A stretch of DNA of 64,000 bases. It comes from Thelephora terrestris. Taxonomy: Eukaryota > Basidiomycota > Agaricomycetes > Thelephorales > Thelephoraceae. The translations under genes and the position numbers were made by a program. Position 1 is the first letter of the stretch. Each line of letters starts with the position of its first letter. The stretch covers positions 186,001-250,000 of the forward strand of contig WIUZ02000014.1 of NCBI GenBank assembly GCA_015956445.1, written 5' to 3'. This document shows, in pieces, positions 46,262-54,205 of the stretch. The notes below the pieces were generated by a model. It was not told where the DNA came from, made no database searches, and saw only the letters and a list, made by a program, of their open reading frames with translations.

Positions 46262-47474
46262 ATGGCCAACCTCCCACAAGAGCTCATCGACAGGATCATC
46301 GACGAGCTCGCTCAATATGGTTCCACCTATGCCCTCCGCGCCTGTTGTTTGGTGCAGAAACGATGGGTAGAACGCAGTCGCAGACATCTTTTCAAGGAAA
46401 TCAGCCTGTACGCCATGGACCACTTCAGGAGTTGGATCAAATTGACTCCCCTTGGTCCTGATGGTCCATACCATCATGTACACAGCTTAACGTACCGTCA
46501 AGGTCCGGCTGTCCTCGGTCCCAAGCAACTGCTGGACCTCTATCCCGGACACTTTACATCATTCACGAGGCTCGAAACCCTCCAGATTTTCAATCTCTCA
46601 CTCAGACGGTTCACTTCAACGTCGATGAAAAAGACGTTTGAACCTGTTGGTCGCTCTATGCGGACGCTGGTCGTGAAGGACGTCGTGTTAACTTTGAACA
46701 GTTTACTGATGTTCCTCGTTCACTTTCCTCGCCTCGAAACGTTGCATCTTGGAGATAACCTCACCTTGGTCCCTGAGAAGCAGAAGGAACCCCCCAACCT
46801 TCCGAGCTTCACCGGGGAATTGGTGTTGGCTTCCATGGGATCGGTGCACAGACCTTTCGTGCTTGAGCTTTCCAAACTTCCTCTTCGGTACTCCGAACTG
46901 GACGTCGAATTCAGATGGACCAGCGAAATTCTCAACGCCATTTCGCATCTTATCCTCACCTGCTCCCCTACCCTAGAAAAGCTCACGCTGAAGTATGCCC
47001 GTGCCCTCTTTATCGAAGGTACGCTTAATACTCCTAGTTCTCGGCGAGGTTTGTCTCACGATGCCGCTCTCTGGACGGACAGATGCCGAAGAAGTGTTTC
47101 CCCTCGATCTCAAATCGTGCGACCTCCTACGGAAAGTGAAAATACAAGTCCCAAAACGCGAAGCGCAAGAACACCTCGTTCGCCTCCTCGGAACCATCCG
47201 TTCCCACAAGCTCGAGACAATCGAGTTCATAGGACCCGCAAACAGTGTTCACATATCCACCTGGGCCATGGTCGATGACGAACTGTGCACTCTGGTCGAT
47301 AGGCTGGAAGAAGACGGGTGGAGTGGGAGGCTGCGAGTTGTGGTTTACTATTCCGAATTCAGACAAAATGTGTTTGAGGAGGGAAAACTTTTGGCTAGGT
47401 TTAGGTGCAAAGGCGAAGTGGTGGAATCGGTTGATGACCGGCTTGAGATTTTATGGGAGTCGTACTGGTGTTGA
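46262..47474 (+). CDS. F-box-like protein with leucine-rich C-terminus
   Basis: I take the ATG at 46262, since MANLPQELIDRIIDELAQ is a typical F-box start; the frame continues upstream but only with non-ATG codons. The F-box continues RACCLVQKRWVERSRRHLFK. The rest has regularly spaced Leu and hydrophobic residues (FTRLETLQIFNLSLRRF, FPRLETLHLGD, TLEKLTLKYA), as in the degenerate leucine-rich repeats of mushroom F-box proteins. One intron lies at about 47018-47081, joining ALFIE to DAEEVFPLDLKSCDLLRKVK; the stop is at 47474. F-box proteins bind Skp1 in SCF ubiquitin ligases; the substrate is unknown. Agaricomycetes carry large sets of such genes. The gene is intact and ends about 250 bp before element A. 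Confidence 0.8.
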
Positions 47475-47726
47475 GAACGGTAAACCATGCAGTGTCGGCC
47501 GTATCCAACTTGAACAAACCGTCAACATCCCCGTCGAGATTCCCACGGGATCATTGATAACTAGTAGCGCCGACAAGCGGCATGGCCCACGACTCGTGGC
47601 CTAACCCTTCATCGCTTTGAGCCATCACCGTGTATGAGACAATTACATTTTTCTTTGGATCTTTATAAATGTACAGTTATGATGCCTCACATATAATCCC
47701 TCCTCGGGCCGCTCACAAAACATAGT
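47475..47726. other. gap between the F-box gene and element A
   Basis: It contains the 3' UTRs of the F-box gene and, on the minus strand, of the host gene that element A interrupts. That gene's stop codon reads TGA at 47715-47713 on the minus strand. The target duplication ATAGT of element A is at 47722-47726. Confidence 0.55.
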
Positions 47727-48934
47727 TGTCACGAACGCGTGACATAATAGGCAAGATCACACAAATAGTTCAGGACATTGGTCGCATTCGCAGTAATAAT
47801 AGTACAAAGAGGACTAACAAAAACTACAAGTTCAGACGAGCACGAAAGGATCTACATCACAAGCGCAATTCTGAGCCATCGGACAACGATGAGCAAAGTG
47901 GTGAGGGTTGTGTACGCTCTGAGGACAGTACGAATAGTCCCGAGTTACCGGATCCTGCCAACACTCCCTACACCCCAACACGTCATGGTACAAGCTATCA
48001 TACATCTCCCGTTTCACGTCCGACAAGGCTGCGCTCACTAATGCGAACCCATAACGGTCTTGGAGACCCGCCACTTCCACCTTCAACTTCATCCGAACCT
48101 GACGTGACTTGTCAGAGGGACGACAACGTTGACCAGAACGAGTCATTGGACTCTTGCGGTTCTTCTTCTTCTGGGACCTCTCCACCATCTGGCGAACTGG
48201 GGCAGGACTCCAGGGAGGGGATGGAGGGAGAGGAACGCCCTGATCCTGGCGGTGGCGAAGGGATGACTGGGGACTTGCAAGGGGGGTCGGTGCAATAAGC
48301 CCCGTGACATTGGTGTCCGAAATATCGGAAGAGAGATGCCTGGAAAGGTCCCCAATGTTCCAAAGCAAAGTGAGAGAAGTCATCATTCAAGCTGTTCATG
48401 ATGACGTACATGAGGTCCACACGCTTCTCCAGTTTCGCAATCCTATCCTCCCTCTCCCTCTCCATGGCGTCCAACAAGCGGACGGCTCCAGGGTGAAAGG
48501 CTTGAACCCGAGGTCCAGAAAGCCTGGGGTCGTCGTAGCCAGCTTGCTCCCAGAACTCAGCGGGAGCATCGTGGGCGGTGAGGAAACTAATGGCAACCTG
48601 GTTGTCGTGAGCGATGTTGGCAGGGGAGTCATACAAGTGTTGCTCCACGTCGTAGGGAGCGGTCGTCTCGAAGGACGGGGTGAAAGGGGTGGCGGCAGCG
48701 TTGAGCACGGCATTGGTGGCAGCGAAAGAAGACATGATAGTAGGGGATATTTGGAGGGTGGTACTGGTGTTTGGTGGGAGTGGAAAAGAAACGATGAGGG
48801 GAACGATCATTAATCCCCCTGACTTAAATACATCCTGACTCAAAGAAAACCCAAAAGGGGAAAACAAAACCCATTATCCATTAACGTCCCCATTAGGGTA
48901 AACAAACCCTCAACCCCAATCGCGATCCCATCAA

Positions 48935-49075
48935 TTCGGAGAAATTCCCATCGATCATGGGAAATCCCCATTCGTCCTCTATTGCCACCGTGAAACGAGA
49001 GAAATCCCCACCGATCATGAGAAATCCCCATCAGTCTTCTATTACCACCATCGATCGTGAGAAATCCCCATTATG
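48935..49075. repeat. central GAAATCCCC array of element A
   Basis: About seven copies of a motif like (G/A)GAAATCCCCATCGATCATG, in two spacing classes, fill the space between the two divergent promoters. The same array is present in B (50917-51023, inverted) and C (57525-57656). Its place between the promoters suggests binding sites for an element-coded or host protein. Confidence 0.75.
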
Positions 49076-49978
49076 CTCCTAATGACTCCGTTACTATTGT
49101 TCCCCTATTTCTTTTCGCTATCTTTTCGCTCCAAAGTCCCACTCCCCTGACTCGTCCAACCTACCCTAAATTATGCACAGACCATGTTGATTCTTGTTTG
49201 ACTCGTTGTAAAGTAATGACTCCTGTAGAGGATTGGGTATATAAGGAAGAGCGTTCGCTCCTTTCTTTTCCCCCATTCTCAATCTCTTCTGTACTCCTCT
49301 ACCCATAACCTGAATAAAAGTAAGCTGAGGAATTCTCCTCACGCCTTACCTCTTCTGACTCATCTCAGCAGGAATTCTCCTGCCAGTGTATGTTCAGTGC
49401 CCCTAATCCTTTCCCCTCTACTAGCCCAGTCCAACGACCGGTCGTCCCTGACGCCAGAAGATCTATCTGGGAGTATAAACTCATCAGAAGTCTTCAAGTA
49501 AACCGAACAGCCGGCTTACTTACTCATTTCCCCTACTACCGCCCCTTCGCAGCTCTCGACGCCGGGGTCACTACTCCTCCCTTTCTACTAGGAGCGGATC
49601 ATCAATTCCTTTGGAATTCAAATCTTACTGAGAGCGTCCTTGCGACAGTCTACTTCAGTATCAGTCCGGCCTTTTACTTCCCCTCCCCCTCACAACTAAC
49701 ATCCACACCCACTCCCCTGCTATTATCGTTCTTTGGTGGGAAGTCCCAACTGAACTACCTTACTCTGTTATAGAATATCTCGTCAATTTCGAACGTCTTA
49801 GCGACCAAGACTTCGAACCGTTTGTGCAGCAACTCATCCAGTTCTGCCAAGACTACCACTCACCCGTTCACCCCTATCAGACCGAGTCACCCCTCTCTCT
49901 TGACATTCCCCCTCTCCTCGTCTCCACGCCCGGAACCCCCTTCAAAACCAGACCCGATTGTCAGGGTTGTAGGCCTGC

Positions 49979-50602
49979 TTACTGTTTGTGGGGCGCTAGA
50001 GGATTAGCAGCGGGGTGAGGGGTGTCGGGTCTGGTTTTGAAGGGGGTTCCGGGTGTGGAGACGAGGGGAGGAGGGATATCAAGAGAGAGGGGCGACTCGG
50101 TTTGATAGGGATGAACGGGCGAGTGATAGTCTTGGCAGAACTGACTGAGTTGCTGCACAAACGGTTCGAAGTCTTGATCGCTGAGTCGTTCGAAGTTGAC
50201 GAGATATTCTATGACAGAATAAGGTAATTCAGTTGGGATTTCCCACCAAAGAACGATAATAGCAGGGGAATGGGTGTGGATATTAGTCGTGAGATGAACT
50301 CGTGGAGAAGGGAAGTAAAAGGCCGGGCTGATACTGAAGTAGACAGTCGCAAGGACGCTCTCAGTAAGATCTGAATTCCAAAGGAATTGATGATCAGCTC
50401 CTAGTAGAAATGGAGGAGTAGTGACTCCGGCGTCGAGAGCTGCAAAGGGTCGGTAGTAAGGGAAATGAGTAAGTAAACCGGCGGTTCGGTTTACTTGAAG
50501 ACTTCTGATGAGCTTATACTCCCAGATAGATCTTCTGGCGTCGGGGACGACTGGTCGCTGGACGGGGCTTGTAGAGGGGAAAGGGTTAGGGGCACTGAAC
50601 AT
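49979..50602 (-). CDS. element B single gene: 207-residue protein, unknown
   Basis: ATG at 50602; begins MFSAPNPFPSTSPVQRP and ends LAPHKQ 20 bp from the element end. There are no introns. Segments such as SIWEYKLIRSLQVNR, LTHFPYYRPF, FLLGADHQFLWNS and VLWWEIPTELPYSVIEYLV look like a compact folded domain followed by a Pro-rich tail. No match in memory and no catalytic motif seen. The copy in C (57972-58595) has the same length and differs at about a dozen residues by eye, which suggests the frame has been kept by selection until recently. Confidence 0.6.
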   Translation of the reverse strand: MFSAPNPFPSTSPVQRPVVPDARRSIWEYKLIRSLQVNRTAGLLTHFPYYRPFAALDAGVTTPPFLLGADHQFLWNSDLTESVLATVYFSISPAFYFPSPRVHLTTNIHTHSPAIIVLWWEIPTELPYSVIEYLVNFERLSDQDFEPFVQQLSQFCQDYHSPVHPYQTESPLSLDIPPPLVSTPGTPFKTRPDTPHPAANPLAPHKQ

Positions 50603-50916
50603 ACGCTGGCAGGAGGATTCCTGCTGAAATGAGTCAGAAAAGGTAAGGCGTGAGGAGAATTCCTCAGCTTACTTTTATTCAGATTGTGGGTAGAGGAGTA
50701 CAGAAGAGATTGAGAATGGGGAAAAGAAAGCAGCGAACGCTCTTCCTTATATACCCAATCCTCTACAGGAGTCATTACTTTACAACGAGCCAAACAGGAA
50801 TCAACATGGTCTGTGCGTAGTTTAGGGTAGGTTGGGCGAGTCAGGGGAGTGGGACTTTGGAGCGACAAATAACAAGATAAAATAGGAGAACAATAGTAAA
50901 GGAGTCATTAGGGACA

Positions 50917-51023
50917 TAATGGGGATTTCTCGTGATCGGTGGGATTTCTCTCGTTTCATGGTGGCAGTAGAGGACGAATGGGGATTTCCTATGATCGATG
51001 GGGATTTCTCTGAATTGATGGGA
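50917..51023. repeat. central GAAATCCCC array of element B
   Basis: Inverted copy of the array in A, read here as GGGGATTTCTC with GATCGATGG-like spacers; about six units. It lies between the two divergent promoters of B. Confidence 0.7.
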
Positions 51024-51214
51024 TCGCGATTGGGGCTGAGGGTTCGTTTACCCTAATGAGGACGTTTAATGGATAATGGTTTTGTTTTCCCCTTTTGGCT
51101 CCCTTTGAGTCAGGATGTATTTAAGTCAGGGGGATTAATGATTGTTTCCCCCCATCGTCTCTTTTCCACTCCCACCAAACCTCAGTACCATCTTCTCCAA
51201 ACACCACCACTACT

Positions 51215-51952
51215 ATGTCTTCTTTCGTCGCCAACAACGCCGTGCTCAATGTCGCCGCCACCCCTTTCACTCCGTCCTTTGAGACGGCCGCTCCCTACGA
51301 CGTGGAGCAACACTTATATGATTCCCCTGCCAACATCGCCCATGACAACCAGGTTGCCGTCAATTTCCTCACCGCCCACAACGCCCCCGCCGAGTTTTGG
51401 GAACAGGCTGGTTACGAAGACCCTAGGCTTTCTGGGCCTGTGGTCCGGGCTCAACACCCTGGAGCCGTCCTTTTATTGGACGCCATGGAGAGGGAGAGGG
51501 AGGATCGGATTGCGAAATTGGAGAAGCGGGTGGACCTCATGTACGTCATCATGAACAGTTTGAATGATGACTTCTCTCACTTTGCTTTGGAACATTGGGG
51601 ACCTTTCCAGGCATCTCTCTTCCGATATTTCGGACACCAGTGTCACGGGGCTTATTGCACCGACCCCCCTTGCAAGTCCCCAGTCATCCCTTCGCCACCG
51701 CCAGGATCAGGGCGTTCCTCTCCCTCCCTCCCCTCCCTGGAGTCCTGCCCCAGTTCGCCAGATGGTGGAGAGGTCCCAGAAGAAGAAGAACCGCAAGAAT
51801 CCGATGACTCGTTCTGGTCAACGCTGTCGTCCCTCCGACAAGTCACGTCAAGTTCGGATGAAGTTGAAGGTGGAAGTGGCGGGTCTCCAAGACCGCTATG
51901 GGTTCGCCTTAGTGAGCGCAGCCTTGTCGGACGTGAAGCGGGAGATGCATGA
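51215..51952 (+). CDS. element B first frame of the gene pair: 245-residue acidic protein, unknown
   Basis: ATG at 51215, about 95 bp after a TATTTAAG box (51117-51124). The protein begins MSSFVANNAVLNVAATPF, has a YDVEQHLYDSPANIAHDNQV segment, a charged helix (DAMEREREDRIAKLEKRVDL) that may be a coiled coil, then DDFSHFALEHWGPFQASLF and a Ser/Pro/Glu-rich tail. I do not recognise it. The last 389 bp overlap another open frame (51564-52118). Corresponding frames exist in A and C. Confidence 0.55.
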   Translation: MSSFVANNAVLNVAATPFTPSFETAAPYDVEQHLYDSPANIAHDNQVAVNFLTAHNAPAEFWEQAGYEDPRLSGPVVRAQHPGAVLLLDAMEREREDRIAKLEKRVDLMYVIMNSLNDDFSHFALEHWGPFQASLFRYFGHQCHGAYCTDPPCKSPVIPSPPPGSGRSSPSLPSLESCPSSPDGGEVPEEEEPQESDDSFWSTLSSLRQVTSSSDEVEGGSGGSPRPLWVRLSERSLVGREAGDA

Positions 51953-52118
51953 TAGTCTATATCATGATGTGTTGGGGTGTAGGGAGTGTTGGCAGGATCC
52001 GGTAACGCGGGCGTGGTCTTACTGTCCTGAGAGTATTCATAACCCTCACCACTTCGCTCATCGTTGCCCTCTCCCTCAGCACTGTTCATGTGATGTTGAC
52101 CCGTTTGTTCTTGTCTGA
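51564..52118 (+). CDS. element B second, overlapping frame: 184-residue Cys/His-rich protein, unknown
   Basis: This frame is one base ahead of the first frame and starts at an ATG inside it. The N-terminal half is Ser/Pro/Arg-rich; the C-terminal half reads KLKVEVAGLQDRYGFALVSA, then LGCRECWQDPVT and HNPHHFAHRCP with further Cys residues, suggesting a small metal-bound knuckle. The same overlap with the same two lengths occurs in element C. Both frames stay open over hundreds of bases in separate copies, so both may be coding; how the second is expressed is unknown. Confidence 0.5.
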   Translation: MMTSLTLLWNIGDLSRHLSSDISDTSVTGLIAPTPLASPQSSLRHRQDQGVPLPPSPPWSPAPVRQMVERSQKKKNRKNPMTRSGQRCRPSDKSRQVRMKLKVEVAGLQDRYGFALVSAALSDVKREMHDSLYHDVLGCRECWQDPVTRAWSYCPESIHNPHHFAHRCPLPQHCSCDVDPFVLV

Positions 52119-52293
52119 GTTTGTAGTTCTTTCTAACCACTCTTGTACTATTATTACTGCGAATGAGACCAATGTCTTTGATTACTTGTGAGATCTTGGC
52201 TACTATGTCACGCGTTCGTGACACCGATACCCCTCACCCATCCACTAATCCTCTAGCGCCCCACAAACAGTAAGCAGGCCTACAACCCTGACA

Positions 52294-53530
52294 ATAGTCG
52301 TCCTTTTGCTCGTCCACTTCACTTGCGTTCCCAAACTCCTCTGCCACATTCTCGATGCCAAATGCGTGGGGTCCCTCCTGCGACGCCTCCGTCTTGAAAT
52401 CCTCTGCAGGGTCCTTGAGAACTATCACGGCCAAGATGTTGAAGTACATTGCAAACACGACATCTTTGGGCAAATCTCTCGTGGCCTTAGCTTTTGCCCC
52501 CAGCCCTCCCCTCTTGACCGAGAACAATACCATTACTGTGCTCCCCACTTTTACCTCTTCTTTGTATGGTTTCTCCCAGAAGGCTCTCAGCTTGAATTGC
52601 TCGCGCCCATCAAAGGTTGGGACTGGATCTCAAATGAGTGCGCAAAGGCAAAAAAGTGGGGTTCCACACTCACTGTCCACACCATCTTTCAGCTCTGGTC
52701 CTTCGATGGGACCCCCCGTACTTTTGCTACGTCTTCTACTGCCTTTGGAGTTGCTGAACTGGCTGGTGGCGAAGGATACACCTTCCTGGAAGGTCGGAAA
52801 GAACAGAGTGGTTGTTCCATAGACACTCGCCAGCACCGCAACAAAGCGATGGCATCCGTGAGCTGAAGGAGTGATGCATATTTGTTTGATCCCGCCCGAT
52901 GAGAAATAGCATGCTTCGCCTAAAAGGGTGCTGAGAAAGGCTGAGAACCCACAAACCTGTGTCCTTCGACAGCAAGTATCCAGAGGTGGGATTGAAGCTC
53001 AGATTTCCCGGATCTTGTAGCGCCACATTCACGATGCCTCCCTCTGGGTGTTTCAACGGCATGTTGGGGTGAGCTGCGCATGCCAGGAGGCGTCTGCGGA
53101 CATTGTTAGTTGAGATCACTCAATAGTGTGGGCACGAACCTCGCGTGGGCTGGAGGATGCATCTCCAACATATTTACCACCGGCACAACGAACAATTCAA
53201 ACACTCCTTCTCCTGGGGCTCCCGTGATCGCACTCGCGCCCTTCAAAACTTTCAGTGCGCTGTGGAAGTTTATCAGCAAAGTGAGGTACGCCTTCATCGG
53301 ATGCCATACGCAAATGGGTTGTCGCTGAAGTTGAAAGCGTTAGACATTGTGTCTCTGAGGAAAGAAAGAAATACACACTTTATCACTTCCTGGACGGTAT
53401 GTGCGGCTTCGTTACCATCTCCGCTGTCCTCCAAGGCTGGAGAGCCGGTGGGAACCTGGGCGTCGTGACCTCCTCCCTCCAATTGCTCGGGCGTTACGAT
53501 CACATTCACCTTCCGAATCCGAGTGGAGCG
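52294..53530 (-). pseudogene. decayed host gene interrupted by element A just before its stop codon
   Basis: Minus-strand exons run from about 53530: VIVTPEQLEGGGHDAQ, an intron, NAFNFSDNPFAYGI (about 53340), MKAYLTLLINFHSALKVLKG (about 53290), an intron, RLLACAAHPNMPLKHPEGG (about 53080), GIVNVALQDPGNLSF, TTLFFPTFQEGVSF (about 52800), DPVPTFDGREQFKLRAFW (about 52620), VMVLFSVKRGGLGAKAKA and VFAMYFNILAVIVLKD (about 52460), reaching EVDEQKDDY at 52300. A one-base frame change between NPFAYGI and MKAYL and an in-frame TGA at about 52636 before DPVPTF show decay. Element A entered after DDY; on A's far side the frame would have ended within three codons (GTT TTG TGA, 47721-47713). I do not recognise the protein. 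The 5' end, above 53530, is unclear and may be lost at the LINE boundary. Confidence 0.62.
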
Positions 53531-53785
53531 CGAGGAGAGGCAGACAAAAGAGCTAACCCGAAAGGGTGCGCGGGAAGGAACGACTCTAAACTTACAGGGG
53601 GAAACAGTTCTTCAGCCAAAAAATGATTGGCGCGAGAACATCCCTTCTTATTTCCGTTCCGCCATCTACTTGCTAGGCGCCCGACTGGGAAATTTCTTTC
53701 AACTACTGGATCCCCCCATCGTGCTCGAGAGATGAGTGGATATTCCACCTTGGCCTCTCATTATGTTCTCCCCAGCCTGTCCTGA

Positions 53786-54205
53786 CCTCCTTTCCGGTCC
53801 AACGCGCACCGTCAGGAGCACGAGGCGATAATCTTTGACCCAGATCCCCCCCCTCGCTCCGACAGTGGACACCGCGCGGCTTCCCTCCCCTTGGGAGACG
53901 GCCGGTGGCCCCGCAAAATCGCGGCACATCTCCATCTACCTCACCATCCCTGGTCCACCGATCTCGCCTCCCCTTCGGAGGACCGAGTCACTTGGGCGCT
54001 CTCGCCGATTTCCTCAGCCACCCCTCCGACGGATCTTCCCGACGAGGCGTATATGATGGGGATCCCCGGACTCCCGGACCCTCCCGTCTTGTCGGCGTGC
54101 GCCACGCCGTGCGATCGCCCCGCCTATATCACTGCCCTTCCCGATTGGCTGATCACTGAGAAAGATTCCGAGCTTGGCCCGAAGCGACGGGCTGGGCGGA
54201 GATAA
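53786..54205 (+). CDS. 3' part of LINE ORF1
   Basis: Open frame of about 139 codons without a convincing ATG, reading EAIIFDPDPPPRSDSGHRAA, then DGRWPRKIAAHLHLPHHPW and CATPCDRPAYITALPDWL, ending in a basic RRAGRR at the TAA (54203-54205). Upstream, a TGA at 53783 ends the frame, so the N-terminal part is missing or in another frame. No CCHC knuckle is visible. The stop overlaps the ATG of ORF2 by one base, a layout that lets ribosomes restart on ORF2. Confidence 0.55.
   Translation, partial: PPFRSNAHRQEHEAIIFDPDPPPRSDSGHRAASLPLGDGRWPRKIAAHLHLPHHPWSTDLASPSEDRVTWALSPISSATPPTDLPDEAYMMGIPGLPDPPVLSACATPCDRPAYITALPDWLITEKDSELGPKRRAGRR

Larger units (their letters stand above)
49959..52223 (-). 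mobile_element. element B: 2.27-kb copy of the same family, inserted in reverse inside element A
   Basis: B starts TGTCAGGGTTG at 49959 and ends CACGCGTTCGTGACA at 52223, the reverse of A and C. The 5-bp duplication CCGAT stands on both sides (49954-49958 and 52224-52228), and A's sequence resumes directly after it, as comparison with C shows. Length 2,265 bp. All parts are present: the single gene (minus here, 49979-50602), the overlapping gene pair (plus here, 51215-51952 and 51564-52118), both TATA-like boxes and the central array. It looks whole. B must be younger than A. Confidence 0.88.
47727..52293 (+). mobile_element. element A: 2.3-kb TG...CA element with divergent genes, carrying element B inside
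   Basis: The ends are TGTCACGAACGCGTGACA at the left (47727) and ...AACCCTGACA at the right (52293), flanked by an exact 5-bp duplication ATAGT (47722-47726 and 52294-52298). Removing the nested element B (49959-52223) and one CCGAT duplication leaves about 2,297 bp. Parts left to right: a minus-strand gene pair in overlapping frames (48112-48735 and 47832-48386), its TATA-like box near 48830, the central GAAATCCCC array, a TATATAAGG box at 49238-49246, AATAAA at 49313-49318, and a plus-strand gene from 49390 that B interrupts near its end. TG...CA ends and a 5-bp duplication are typical of LTR or integrase-type insertions, so this could be a very long solo LTR or a non-autonomous DNA element. 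It is slightly broken besides the nested insertion; young by its likeness to B and C. Confidence 0.85.

Noticed and set aside
47726-48298. 190-codon frame antisense to the end of the element gene pair, also present in B and C
   Set aside because: It is long and recurs, but it begins at the element terminus and follows the bias of the opposite strand; the Cys/His-rich frame on the other strand reads more like protein. A coding role is not excluded.
48304-48813. Plus-strand 169-codon frame over the element A gene pair
   Set aside because: It is antisense to two frames that are conserved in B and C; its own counterpart is much shorter in C.
48935-49075. CRISPR-like reading of the GAAATCCCC array
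   Set aside because: Units and spacers are too short and variable, the setting is a fungal mobile element, and no cas gene is present.
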